Assembly (NCBI GenBank): GCA_030512335.1
Contig: JAULSU010000003.1
Coordinates: forward strand, 620,001 to 684,000
DNA length: 64,000 nt
Source of the DNA: Immersiella caudata
Taxonomy: Eukaryota; Ascomycota; Sordariomycetes; Sordariales; Lasiosphaeriaceae
Direction: 5' to 3'
The notes under the pieces: generated by a model
Databases searched by the model: none
Told to the model about the DNA's origin: nothing
The model's input: only the letters and a program-made list of their open reading frames with translations
Shown: one piece after another, positions 35,334 through 46,581 of the stretch
How the letters are laid out: every line of letters begins with the position of its first letter
How positions within the stretch are numbered: the first letter of the stretch is position 1
Position numbers and translations under genes: made by a program

Positions 35334-35823
35334 TTACTCCTCTCTAATCCGAGCAGTAGGAGGCAACTCCGTCCTCTCCCTTAGCTGCTTCCAATGACGA
35401 TGTCCAATCACGGCACCACAAAGGATAACAACCCCTAGGACGATCATCAGGCCAACAAAACCAGCCTTGTTCATCCCAAGAATGTGCTCATTCCACCACG
35501 ACGGCTTCCCTGATGGAAGCGGCTGGGCGGGAGTTGGAGTGGGGGTGGGACCCACGCTTGGAAGCCAGCTGAGGGTGGAATTCGCATGCGGGGCGGATTA
35601 CGTTTTTAAGGCTGGGAACGGTGGCCACGAGGTTGTAGCTTCTCCATGTCGAAGTCGTGGGGTTGTGGCAGGGGGTGCCTGTGATGGTGATGAAGGAGGA
35701 GTTGCAGGGAACTACCCTGGTGGCGGGGGCAGGCGGATTGGTCATGTTCGCTGCCGTTGTGGTTACGAGGAAGATGGGCCAGATCATGAGCAGGATAAGT
35801 TTAGCGCAAGTATAGGGATGCAT
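35334..35823 (-). pseudogene. small secreted/single-pass membrane protein, frameshifted
   Basis: From ATG 35823 the frame encodes a hydrophobic signal sequence (KLILLMIWPIFLVTTTAA), then an N-glycosylatable region with two Cys. That frame closes without a membrane anchor. In the next frame, from about 35580 to 35334, a Pro/Thr linker leads to a clear transmembrane helix (about 20 residues including VGLMIVLGVVILCGAVIG), a basic HRHWKQLRER tail and a stop. One base too many near 35590 (in a CGCCCCG stretch) would explain the break; I found no convincing intron. The layout (signal, short ectodomain, one helix, short tail) is the same as in the gene at 41788. It could be a sequencing error rather than a true pseudogene. 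Function unknown. Confidence 0.5.
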
Positions 35824-36258
35824 GTTGGCTTTTAACAATGAGTAATCTAGGTGCGGTACCTGTCCCTGGGGCAGGTTGTGAAATGAACCGTGTCTTATCC
35901 CTGAACTGGTCTCAAACTTGGCTTGCCTAATAACAATTGGAAACCTAGGGCTAGCCGTGCGCAGCTTTTATGAGAATGAGTGTTAGAAGAAGGTTGCTAG
36001 TGCACCTTCTAGTCAATGGCTATGTGTCGCATGCCAGGAAAATGTACAAAGGCTCTGCGAACGAGACATTGGCATTGTTCTCAGGAGCCGAGCTTGGAGG
36101 CTGTGAGGACCTCACAGGAGCATTCGATCCACCATGCAGAATGAAAAACCAGTGTGGGATGTGTGCTCCAAATGGGCAAAAAAAAAAAGGAAAGAAAAGA
36201 GAAAGAAAAAGAAAAGAGCAATACCCCTGAATAGGGAGGCTGGCAAAATGGAAAAAGA

Positions 36259-36332
36259 TGATCGAACCCAGGATTGAACTGGGGACCTTCAGTGTGTTAG
36301 ACTGACGTGATAACCAACTACACCATCCGACC
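36259..36332 (-). tRNA. tRNA-Val (AAC)
   Basis: The minus strand folds as a cloverleaf. The acceptor stem is GGTCGGA paired with TTCGATC (two G-U pairs) and discriminator A. The anticodon stem is TCAGT/ACTGA around the loop CTAACAC, giving anticodon AAC. The T arm is CCCAG-TTCAATC-CTGGG. There is no intron, and CCA is not encoded, as usual in eukaryotes. It sits 43 bp from the left end of a DNA transposon. Confidence 0.93.
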
Positions 36333-36924
36333 AATCAATTGTTACACGTCCATGCTAGAAATTGCCGCTTATTAGAAGGGGCGACCCAACACACGGACCA
36401 CCCCACAACCGGACATTGTGATCGACATCGTGAGATAACAACCCCCCCATTTCCAACCACCACAACTCCATCATTTTTGCTCCAAACAACACCAAATTCG
36501 AGATGGATTCAGCACGTGAGCAAAATATTCAATTGGCAGTCAGAGGTTCATAACAGATAAAAGAAAGTGCACAAAGCGGCGGACAAATAAGAGGCGCCGA
36601 AGTCCACCCTATCTGACCAGCTCCACAGCGTCGTGTGCAAAAACACCAGCAAAATCAATAAAATACAGCTTTCTCCTGCTCAGGAGAGCTTTTTAATCGA
36701 TTAAGCCCTCGATCAGGAAACCACTAGCCGCGCGCCAAGCAAAGCGGAGCTCACCAGAATAGCGGAAACAATCCTCACCCACACCAGCACCCCAACCCAC
36801 ATTAGTTGTTAATAGGCAAACCGATTCCTACACCACCACGAACGAGTTAAAACAAAATAATCGGTATCATTTAAAAGAGCGAGAGTCAGAGGTTCTACAA
36901 GGGTTATTTATAAGGATTTCTTTA

Positions 36925-38148
36925 TGTTGCTTTGTAGCACTCTACAGGCCTGTATTACAGCGGCTGAGAGCCTGTGGGAGCCTGTAGTACAGTGCTCCGG
37001 TCAGGGGAAGAAATGCGAGTACAGTACTCCGGAGGAGCGCTGTGAGGTACGACAGCAGAGCTTACTAAGGTGCTGAAGGAAGCAACGAAGGCCTGTACTA
37101 CAGAGCCTAAAAGACAAGTTACAGCGGACTATTGACTCGGGGCGATCGTTCCGATCGCCCCTTGTGGTTTTTTTTTGGGTGTTTTTTTGTGTGCATATCA
37201 CTGTAACCATTTTGTAATTAGCGAAGTTTTGGCGCGCGCCGTCAAGGCCGCGCCGCGCGGTTCTTCGAACCGCGTTTCTTCTCCAAGCAGGCGAACAAAA
37301 GGAGAAAAAAGAGGACATCGGCGATTTCACCACGAGTTACACCCGCGAATGGCTTAAGTGACCTCTCCTCCCTTTAATCGGAGGAAAAAGTAGTAGTCCC
37401 CGGTCCCTTTTCTTAATTGTTCCTACTCGGTTATCCCTACTCGGTTATTCCTACTTGGTTGTTCCTACTCGGTTGTCCCTACTTGGTTGCGTGCCTCCCT
37501 CCAGGTCAGTCCTCGTTTTCACACGTCAGTCCCACGCGTGCTCCTTCGATCGGAGAAGGAGCTACCTTACTGGCGGCCATACTGGCCGCCATCGGCGTTC
37601 TTGGGGGTGGTTCTATTCTTTTGTGCCCTGAGTCTTATGGTGCATCACCGCACCTGTTCACTATGCGCTGTAAAACAGAAGGTTTCAGTGAACTCTGCAC
37701 TGTAATGACAACTGTATTGCTTGTGAATTGCTTGCTTCAGTGAGTAGTACTTAACTGAAGGAAGTAGATTGCTTGCTTCAGAGGAAAGCTAATTACAGGA
37801 GAGGAGATGGCTAGTTATAGGCTGTGGGAGCTCTGGAATGGAAATTCCAGAGCTTTCTACTACTAATACAATAATAGAATAGTATGGTGGAGGCTCTCCA
37901 CAGGCCTCGTAATCACTGATGTGGCCTCAGAAGGTTGTGGAAGCCTGTGGGCTTCCAGAGCCTTCTGTGGCCCCCTGAAGGCCCTGAGGCCTTCTGGATT
38001 CCAGAAGGTTCGAAGCCACATTGTGGCTAGTGGGTGGTGGCTGCAGGTGCAGGGTACCCAGTGGGTGCAGGGTACCCAGCGCCTTCCTCACTGGCAGGCC
38101 CTGTAAATACAGGGCCTCTTTAGCGCTCTCAGAGGCTAGAATTTAACA
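36925..38148. mobile_element. solo LTR nested in the pogo element (1224 bp)
   Basis: It starts TGTTGC and ends TTAACA (TG...CA with TGTT/AACA short inverted ends). It is flanked by a perfect 5-bp duplication CTTTA (36920-36924 and 38149-38153), the mark of LTR-retrotransposon integration. It lies inside the transposase reading frame, which rejoins when the LTR is removed. Inside are many short palindromes, for example GGGGCGATCG/CGATCGCCCC at 37140-37162, a GCTCTGGAAT/ATTCCAGAGC hairpin near 37830, and a five-unit 14-bp repeat. No internal coding region or second LTR is seen, so it is probably a solo LTR left by recombination; a non-autonomous small element is the alternative. Confidence 0.8.
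37420..37489 (+). repeat. 14-bp minisatellite, 5 units
   Basis: Five tandem copies of TTCCTACTCGGTTA with C/T and A/G variation between copies, inside the solo LTR. Confidence 0.92.
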
Positions 38149-39590
38149 CTTTAATCGCCTGCGCCGAATTCTAGACGACAAAAAGATCGTACCATACAAC
38201 ATCGGGAATATAAACAAGCACAGCATATAAAAGAACAAAACGCGCTTTAATAAAGTCATTAACAACTCCCTAACCAGCCACACCGTTATTACAAATTCCA
38301 ATTCAACCACCTAGGTTACAGTTATCAAGGCAGTCACCACAAAGGGCCAGAGACTCCCACCGGCGATTATATTTACTAAGGCTTTACTTTAAAGCCAGTA
38401 ATTCCCTTACTAGATCTAAAAACAGCCTAAGCTTCACGATTAGATATATCACTACACTCCTACAGGCTGTAACAATACTAACATTACCTTTCGGTAAAAC
38501 TCAGTCCCAGAATCGTAACGATTAACGCCTACTTATCGTAAATAAGTATAGCAGCCACAAGACTCCTAAATTTATATAATTATATAAGACTAACTGCATT
38601 TAACTACTGTATTTTCCTCTCCACACCTCCTAGAAAAACCAGCCTCTCGATCGAAGCGTTTTCTCACCTCTTAAAAACTGTTTTAGGTAAGAAACGAAGT
38701 CTCTAGCTTACTACAGGCCCTCAGCTCCGGCCGACAAATAATGGTTCCTTATTACTTACAGGACAGTATCACGAGAAGGCTACAACCCATCCAACATCAA
38801 AAAAGGCTTCCGCCAGACCGTTATATCGCTGTTTAATCTATCTATTATACTAAATAACCCTAAAGCGCTTATTAAAGATACCCCCCCCTCTTGTAAGTAA
38901 CCTCCCACTCCTCCCCTTACTACTATAAGTTCTCTAGACCTTTTTAACACCTAAAAAAGGCTTAGGACTTTTATAAGATCGCTAATAAAGATAAGGGAGT
39001 GTTTATACTTAGCCACCGTACGTGTAGGGCGTTATTTTATAAGATGGGAAAGGCCTTTATCACAGCGGCTGCGGAGAGGGCTGCTTTACAGAAGGAAAAC
39101 GAGCAATTAATCGAGGATTTCCACACTATAAAGCCCCATACTATAAAACAAATACGTAAGCCACTAAACGATAAATTTAGGTGTATCGAGGACATCATCG
39201 CAGCAGAGGAAGCCAGCCATCAACCCTTAAGCGTTAGAGGAGGGCGCCACAGCCAGACCTTACGCCAGTCGTTAAGCAAGTCCAGGAGATGATTATCCAC
39301 GGCCTAGATAGGCTTCACGAGCTTAAGGAGATGCAGTAGGTATTTTACACAATAGAAATTACTTAGGAATTAAATGTTTTAACTATGGTATTAAGGGGAG
39401 GGTGCCCATGCAGATCATGTCCGGGTGTGGGGCGGTCCGCGTGTTGGGTCGCCCCGTCTACCATACGCACTTCACCCCAAGCTGGTAAACACTCTCCGCG
39501 ACCTTCACTGCCTCTCCTCACCCGTCCTTCTTCAACAAATATTCTGAATCGCATCCCTCGCCCACCCGCCTATACAAGACAGGGAGAAAC

Positions 39591-40554
39591 TCATGCCTCC
39601 AGAAACAACAACGCATGCTTCGCAAAAAGCGCCGCATACTGAAACAGAAACCCATGCCCGCTGTTGGGATACACAATCAGCTGCGCATTCGGCAACTGCT
39701 GCTGCGCAACCCAACTGTTCACCGTCGGAATCATGAAATCATCCTATTAACCATCAGTCAAAATCCCAAAGAGAAGCCATTCACTCGGGAAGACTCACAT
39801 GCCCATTCGCAACCAACACTGGAATCCCCAACCCCTTCAACCGCTCAAAACTCCCCTCCACACCCTTACTCGTCTCCTCCCCCGCCCAACTCGCAACCTG
39901 TCCCACCTGCGCCATCAATCCCCTTGCAGCATCCGCATACCCCTGACTCAACCAAGTAGCCGGCTCCTCTCCACTCGTGGCTGCACCCCTTTCGTTGATC
40001 CTCGCCCACCATTGCTGCACCGCAATTTTGCCCTCCCTGCTCTTTGGGAAGAACAACGTCTTGAAGACTTCGATGTCCACATCCTTCGTCCCACCTAATT
40101 CGCCGACTTCCGTCGCGTTTGGCGAAGCTTGGATTCCCGTGCCGTAACTAGGTGTCGTCCCGGTAAGTATCAACTTCCTCACCCTCAGTTTCTGCGAATC
40201 AGCATTCAGCGTGACCAGCTGCGCGACGAAACCGCCGAGGCTGAATCCCAGAAGATCAATCTCGCGCTCGCCGATGAGATGGAGAAAATCTAGAATGTCA
40301 TCGGCGGATTGTTTGACGGTTGTAGCGACGGTGCCCGAAGAGAGACCCACGCCAGCGTAGTCGATGAGGATGAGGGAGCGGGATTGGGAGAGGGTGTTGA
40401 CGAGGAGGGGGTCGAAGGTGTCCATGACGCCGCGGAAGTGGGTCAGGATGAGGAGGGGGATGCCATGGGAAGTGCCGAGGCGGCGGTAGGCGAAGCGGGT
40501 GTTAGAGTGGGGGCTGGTGATGAATTGGGTTTTGGCGGTTTGGTGGGTAGACAT
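39591..40554 (-). CDS. alpha/beta hydrolase (302 aa)
   Basis: Exons 40554-39799 and 39743-39591. The 55-bp intron (GTGAGT; CTGAT or TTAAT branch region; ATAG) is required because the catalytic Asp and His lie in exon 2. The nucleophile elbow is GFSLG (S105). The probable acid is in HDDFMIP (D253/254) and the catalytic His in NSGHGF (H282). The oxyanion-side sequence THFRG replaces the more usual HGxxG. This is a canonical 300-residue serine hydrolase, probably an esterase or related enzyme; no signal peptide, so cytosolic. Its stop is only ~130 bp from the right end of the pogo element, so its terminator region may have been altered by the insertion. Confidence 0.88.
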
Positions 40555-41787
40555 TTTGGTGGTGGAGGGGGTTTGTTTTGATTCAGGGGTTGATGTTGGT
40601 TATTGGGGGACTGGATGGTTTGACTCTTGGCGCTGTAGCTGGACAGGAATGGGCTCTGGATCACTGATAGTCAAAAAATCAAAAGGGTATTGTTTCTTTT
40701 TATGCACGCCGATCTGACAAGGCTCTCAAATGTTTTAAGTGTGACGACACGGCTGCAACGTGCTGACGCTGAATAACAAATACATCAGATTGCGTGGTGT
40801 TGAGAAATCGGTACCTGCTCAGCCGCACAAATCACAAAGAAACCAAGGTAAACACGCCGTTGGCAGTCAGCAAATCAAATTCTCGGGTGTAGATCGGTGT
40901 TGGACCGCAGTGTCGGACAACGGGAAGAACCGCATACCCCGATTGGTGCTTGACCCCTTGTATCTCGCTCTTGGCCATGATGTGACCCGATTACTGATCC
41001 AAATTCCCCCGAGATCAGTAACCAAGACCGTGAATTCTCACCCCGATCCCAAGTGGAACGTAATACACCTTGGGGACAACAAATCGTTTTGTAAACTTCA
41101 TATCCACCTGATCTTACCCTTTGTTGAATCCGACTCGGTGTTTTGCAGGAACACTTGCCGCAGGGTCCGAAGGGAACGCACACAGCTAACGAGCCTTCAA
41201 AAAAAGTTTCTGTGTTGTGATTCTTTGGGTCTGGGCCTCTGCGAGAATTATCCCTGTTTCACCTCCTACTTCACAGTTTACCATGTCAAAAAAGGGCCTC
41301 AATACTGAGTGTGTATATGACTTCAACTCCATTTCGAGCCTAACTATTCTCAACTCGGTGCCTCTCTGTGCGTCGGCTACATGTCCCTGAAACCTCATGA
41401 GGCCCCTGTCTACATCGTGGACAGTGGCAAATGTTACAATGCCTTTGTTGCAATCTGGCGTTCTCTTTTGCTTCAAACACGCTTTCCGCTGCCAGTACAG
41501 GAGACAAAGAGTCTCTCGTTCCGTTCATCCCCAGAGAGCGCCGTAATGAGGACAGTCAGGTTGCGTCTCGCACAACTCTCTGTTCGGGGCATCTCGATCA
41601 AGGTGATCCTTCCCGGAAGAATGCATAAAAACTTGAGGGTGCCGAGTCAATCTTGAGAAATGATCATCAGCTTCCAGAGCATCAGCTTCACAGCACTCCG
41701 CAACAAACCAACCTAGCTTGACTTGTGGACTTCAAATCCCAACTTGCTGAAACCAACCATCAGGCACCACCCAAAACTGTTGCGAAG
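40555..41787. other. intergenic
   Basis: A 182-codon open frame (40760-41308, plus) has no recognisable domain and is not called. The segment separates the divergent hydrolase and the small membrane-protein gene. Confidence 0.4.
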
Positions 41788-42234
41788 ATGAGATTTTCCA
41801 TAGAGACTCTTATTCTCCTCTACGTGGCGACTTTGCCGGTCGTAAATGGCCTTCCATTTCGACCCGCCCCCACCACCACCCTCAATGATGACATTGTAGT
41901 CCCAGTTGCCCACGCGGCTCGCAGCTACTACAACACCACGATTCGCAACACCACAACTCCCGTGGTTCCCCCTTACGGAAACCACACTCACATTCACAAC
42001 TGCACCTGCACCTGCACCCGCATCCTTGATTCTGATCGTGTTGTCCTGAATAACACCAACAAGGTCCCGAATGTCAACGATGCTTACGGACCCAATGCCG
42101 CTCCTGGTCTCAGCACTAACACGAAGGGCTGGATTGCTGTCGGCGTCATCATTGGTGTTGTTCTGTTCGTGTACGGGATCATCGGCTGCTTTGGCGACAA
42201 ATGGAAGGCCAAGTGGTGCGGTTACCGGCATTAA
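41788..42234 (+). CDS. small single-pass membrane glycoprotein (148 aa)
   Basis: Intronless. I start at 41788 because this ATG opens a signal peptide (MRFSIETLILLYVATLPVVN). The ectodomain (about 21-112) is rich in Asn/Thr with at least five N-x-T/S sequons (NTT twice, NHT, NCT, NNT) and an alternating CTCTCT motif. A transmembrane helix spans about 115-135 (GWIAVGVIIGVVLFVYGIIG) and a short Trp/Lys tail KWKAKWCGYRH ends the protein. The family is not recognised. The layout is the same as in the broken gene at 35334-35823, suggesting a small lineage-specific surface-protein type. Confidence 0.7.
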   Translation: MRFSIETLILLYVATLPVVNGLPFRPAPTTTLNDDIVVPVAHAARSYYNTTIRNTTTPVVPPYGNHTHIHNCTCTCTRILDSDRVVLNNTNKVPNVNDAYGPNAAPGLSTNTKGWIAVGVIIGVVLFVYGIIGCFGDKWKAKWCGYRH

Positions 42235-44800
42235 ATCCCTGACATCAGCCGTCTAACCCTAAAGACATAATGTCTACTTGATTGGGAAGGGGATCTGACG
42301 TGAATAAGCGCCTCGGTGGCCAGGTGAGGTGGCGAAAAAGAGCGCGTAAACAAGAAATAAAAAAAATACTACATAAAATCTGCTCAAATATTCCTATTCC
42401 GTGATTGCCCAAGTGAAAAGAAGGAAAAGAAGCTAGAATGGTTGTGAAGAGCCTGGGCACGATCCGCGACAGTCCCTATCGGCCACGGTCATATCGGAAA
42501 CCCCTGCAGACCAGACTCTTTGAATTGGTCCAGAACAGGCGTTTGAGACAAGTTTAATTGTGCAGTTCTGTGTCAAGGTTCCAAAATTGGGAAGACGAAT
42601 TCATCTTCCCGTCGCCAAACTCAGTCAGGGGCGCCGGCACGTGATGCCCCTGAGCCCTGGAGCCCCGTTTCTCCCAGGCAAGGACGCGCCCTATCACCAA
42701 CCACGCTTCCAGAACACCAAGTCGACAGGCGCATACCAACATTCTCGCGCCTTCTAAAGCAGTTGAATCCCTGGAGACTATACAACACGTCAATTCCGCA
42801 TCAAATCCCACCAAAATGTGAAGATTGCATCATCAGATGTCTCAGATGCCTCCGGGTACCAATCCCAGCCGATATCGTAACTTTGCATCACGCCAGTTGG
42901 AAACGCCGTCGCAAAATCGAAGCTATACACTCTGTTTGCTCACTTTTGTTCTTGCCTCTTGGGTAGCTCGATGGTTTGGGGGCCAGGGTGATTCCTTCAG
43001 TTGGTGAGGGTTGCAAGCTGGCGCGAGCTCAGGGGGTGTGCAAGGCACATGATTTGTTTGTCGACGACGACGAATCACGATAATTCTAGAAACACAAACG
43101 ACTGCGGAATGATGATAATAACAAGTCTCGGATATTACGCAGACAGTCTGCATGTGGCGCTGCGAGTCTGGGCTTTTTGATCTGAGTTCCGTTTTGTTGT
43201 GGTGCGAACTGGGAGCTGGGATTTGTGCTGAAAGTCGTAACAGGAAACAGGGAACTATCATGATGGCAAGTCAGTTTGGCTTGACGCTTCGCGCTTTTCT
43301 GAACGTGAGAGGTGCATGGGCCAAGACTGCCCCGAGTTCTTTAATCTGTACTGTTCGACTCAGGGGTCATGTGGACCAAGAGAAGAATCGTTGTGCTTCT
43401 CGACGCTTGTGCTGCATCAAGCGATGCCCCAAGGGATATGTAGAAACAGATAACTACACAGACTATAGGACGCCTCGGTTATAGTGAAACTGACCTTGAA
43501 ACAACTGGAGTAGATGAGGTTTTGTTTTACAGCCTGGTTGTCTGCGAAGAATCTGGGCGCATGAAATTTCCTTTTCGTTCGTAGTCCTGAGCTGGGTGAA
43601 CTGGGGTCAGCCGCGACTGATTTTTCTTGGGCTATCCCTGATTCTTCCCTAAGCTAGCTCAAATTCTAGCAAGCTAGAGAGTATGGCCCAGATTCAGGAC
43701 TGTTTGTCATATACAAATAATACATAGTGTGGGATGGCACATGATATCCTAGTTTAATCTATCACATAGTAAAGAGTATCCCGGTTCCAAAACTGGGACA
43801 ATACCACATAAAGACCGGTACAATGTATGCTAGTATATAGTATGCCAGTATCGAATATACTAGTATATAACATACTACTATATAATATACCGGTTTAAAA
43901 TCTCGCTGCACCATGCAAATTTCTGTTCAATGGGAGCAATTTGGGCACACACAATGACGTTGCTCGCACTGGCTCAGGCTAACCTGCGGTTGCCCTAATT
44001 GCTATTTTTGGCAGGTTACGGCGCAGCATGCTGAATTGCTTGAACTCTAGCCGAACGAGCCAAGAATTGGTCAAATATATAAAATGGCCAGGCGGGCCTT
44101 TGCCCTATCTTTATATGAAGGAGTCTCTGTAAGTACGGTTTGTGGGAGCAGGATGAGGTGCAAGGGGACGATTCCACTGAATCGAAAAATGGAAGCACCC
44201 GTATTTATAACTATGCGCTGCATAGCTGCAACTTAGGTTGCTGGGCCAGCCCATTATCAAGATGGTGGGTTTTCCTGATGCTGTTGTATTCTACCATGTC
44301 TCCCACATCTAGTTTGGTCTAAGTGGCTTCTTCTATCTATCTATTCATGGTCTTCAGTCCTGTAATCGATCTTTTCCAGTAGTTTTCCCCTCTTCCAGGC
44401 ATGGTAAACACAGCCCAAGTGCATCGTGTTCGTGTCTCAAACACCGACAAAGGTTGCTGTGGAGCGCGAGTGGATGGCAAGTTGCCGAAAGCAATAAACT
44501 CATTTGTCGAAAATGATAAGCTCAAAAGAAGAAGCCTTCTGCGGAGCGCTGGAGCCAAGGCTATCTAATCTATCGCCGGTGTGAGGTCACAATATGCACA
44601 TGACCGCCACCGATGACGGGGGACGGCTGCCAATGCCGCCATCGATTTAGCGGGGTCAGTGACCAGAGGTGAGGGCGGACAACACGCACAGACCATTCTG
44701 ACTGCCCTACACAAAACCCGAATTAGGCCTAGTTGAAAGATTATCAATCTGCATCAACCATAGCGGGAGCCGACAACCACACGCCGCAAGCAACAACACC
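42235..44800. other. gene-free region with AT-rich patch
   Basis: No supportable gene in ~2.5 kb. Between about 43830 and 43905 the sequence is an imperfect run of TATAGTATGC- and ACTAGTATAT-like units, very AT-rich. A short hairpin (TAACCTGC/GCAGGTTA) lies at about 43981-44018. These may be remains of RIP-mutated mobile DNA, but no ends are identified. Confidence 0.45.
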
Positions 44801-45988
44801 ATGGATTGGGACGATCCCCTGCGCCATCTGGCGCCGATTTCCGAACACCCAGCTAAGAAGTCTACGGTACTGTCCTCAGAGCCGTCCTCGGACCAGGAGC
44901 TTGCCAGTCTTAAGGTGAACGTCAAGCTCGATCGGTTCGGTCTCGCCAGCGCCAGACATAACCGCGCTGCATGCATCCTCGGATTCTTCTTCCAGTTTCT
45001 AGAGGACGGAGGGCGCAAGGTCCTCGCAGCAGAGATTCTGGCCTGGATTGATATCGAGGACAATTTGTTCGAGCTCGCCAACCACCTTGTGGCTGCAATC
45101 CTGCTGCCCTGTAGGCCAAGCCCGCACTCTCCTCCTGCTTGCTAAGATTGATTATATGCTTACTAGTTGTCATTCCAGTTAAGGCATCTGGTGGCAAGGC
45201 GCCGCCACCTACGAGTCGCCCATCCATCTTCGCCGATGAAGATAACGAGATTGAACAAACTGTGGCGTTTATCGAACCCTCCCGACGGGACCAGACGAAG
45301 CTGAAGCGACAGTGTCTACGTAGAGAGGGATACCAGTGTATCTACACAGGTTATTTCGATCGTCGCTCTGTGAAGAACAAGGAGGTCACCTTACCTCAAA
45401 AGGCCAAGTGTGGTGGCACAGAATGTGCCCACATCATTCCATTTGCCCTTGGGAATTTCAACGAAAAAAATGCCCTGGAGACCGAAAATAAGGCTCTTAT
45501 CTGGTGGACACTTTATCGATACTTCCCGGCTCTACAAGGCAAAATCGACGCAGCTAGCATTAACCAGCTTGGAAATGTTATTACCATGTTTACCGAAGTC
45601 CATGATGTATTCGGGGATTTCCAGCTTTCACTCTGGCCCCAGGAGAACGTCGCGGTAAGCTCATATTATTTCATTTAATTCATATTTGCAATTTACTGAC
45701 TCTGCATTTTAGCACTCGTATGAGGTAACCTTAATGGTACCGCAATTTTGCATCGAGTCGAAATCGGGCTCTTCGATAATCTGCATAGAACAGCACGATG
45801 CCGATATTCCGATGCCAGATCCCGAGTACTTCAAAGTGCATCATATCATATCTCAGGTCCTCGAGGTAAGCGGACTGGGACGTGAGATAGATGAGCTTCT
45901 AGAGGCTGCAGATACCTTGGATCCAAATGGATCAAGCGATCTTGGTTTGCTGTTGTCCCAAAAGATGCTAATACATACGTGGGTGTAG
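44801..45988 (+). CDS. HNH-motif protein, fungal HNH_2-like (353 aa)
   Basis: Exons 44801-45110, 45179-45654 and 45713-45988, with GT-AG introns of 68 and 58 bp. The central part has the fungal HNH pattern: LKRQCLRREGYQCIYTG (about 145-161), then CGGTECAHIIPFALG, with Cys and the AHI histidine as probable metal/catalytic residues. The flanks (helical N-terminus, C-terminal segment ending in LGLLLSQKM) match the general build of the large, poorly characterised HNH-domain families expanded in filamentous fungi. A nuclease role is inferred from the motif only. An additional open frame overlaps the stop and runs to 46251, so a further exon cannot be excluded. Confidence 0.72.
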
Positions 45989-46581
45989 ACTCTTCGTGGG
46001 ATGAAGCAAAGTCTCGAACTCCCGCTGTAAGTAGATGGAGGGAACGAGAAATTGTCAAGCTCTGTCACATGGGAAAGGGAAGGCCAAATCGTCGGGAAAA
46101 GATGATGGAGGAGTTGGCCATAGATAGCAAGAAGTTGCCCCAAGTCCAGCCGATATGGCAGAAGAATGGTCATTACGTCGCACACAACAACAGGAGTCCC
46201 CCATTCCCTTCCCGGGCCGTCCATGTCTTTGGTGACCGTCAAAGACCTTGATAAATACTATGGCCTTAGTTTATTTCCATATCTGCCATTGTCCCCGGGA
46301 CATCAGGCATCTCGAACATTGCACCTGCATTTATGGAAGCCAGGAAGCAGCCCTTGTTGATATCTACGCGGCCCACCTACTTCTCGGTTCTCCAAGTTTC
46401 GCGTTCCTTCTTGACATTAGGAAGAAGGTCCTCTACTCCTATTCAGAGAGTTGTATATATAGATATTCGATCGCGGCCATACGAATCGAGTTCTTATCAC
46501 CAACACTCCATCCTGAGGATTCACAACATTCAGACTTTGCACTTCATCTCTGCAACCGTGGCTGGGATCCCAGAAGACAAG

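Larger units (their letters stand above)
36503..39292 (+). pseudogene. decayed Fot1/pogo transposase, interrupted by a solo LTR
   Basis: It begins MDSAREQNIQLAV, the usual start of fungal pogo transposases. It continues, with frameshifts and stops, through helix-turn-helix/CENP-B-like text (LSPAQESFLID, then RAPSKAEL) up to the LTR insertion at 36925. The reading frame resumes at 38149 with FNRLRRILDDKKIVPYNI. Later come the DDE-end segment NQPLDRSVFSPLK (about 38643-38681) and a C-terminal block, KMGKAFITAAAERAALQKEN (about 39044), in a 97-codon open frame. The right half is much richer in A+T than neighbouring genes, as expected after RIP. Many in-frame stops make it non-functional. Confidence 0.88.
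36375..39458 (+). mobile_element. Fot1/pogo-type DNA transposon, dead, with nested LTR (3084 bp)
   Basis: Terminal inverted repeats of 42 bp (36375-36416 and 39417-39458) match at 38 of 42 positions and both contain GGGGCGACCCAACAC. The element is flanked by TA on each side (36373-36374 and 39459-39460), the target duplication of the Tc1/mariner-pogo superfamily. Subtracting the nested 1224-bp LTR and its 5-bp duplication leaves 1855 bp, the size expected of Fot1-like elements. The interior carries a mutated transposase. Two of the four TIR mismatches are A/G transitions, which fits RIP-like mutation. It inserted between tRNA-Val and the 3' end of the alpha/beta hydrolase gene. Confidence 0.92.

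Noticed and set aside
37140..37162. GC-rich hairpin followed by a T run, resembling a bacterial terminator
   Set aside because: This is eukaryotic DNA inside a solo LTR; the resemblance has no functional meaning as a Rho-independent terminator.
37420..37489. Five regular repeats considered as a CRISPR-like array
   Set aside because: Units are contiguous 14-mers without spacers; it is a minisatellite.
40760..41308. 182-codon plus-strand frame
   Set aside because: No motif, no good start context and no family-like composition.
46000..46040. B-box-like CTCGAACTCCCG, possible second tRNA
   Set aside because: No T-arm stem, acceptor stem or anticodon arm can be formed around it.
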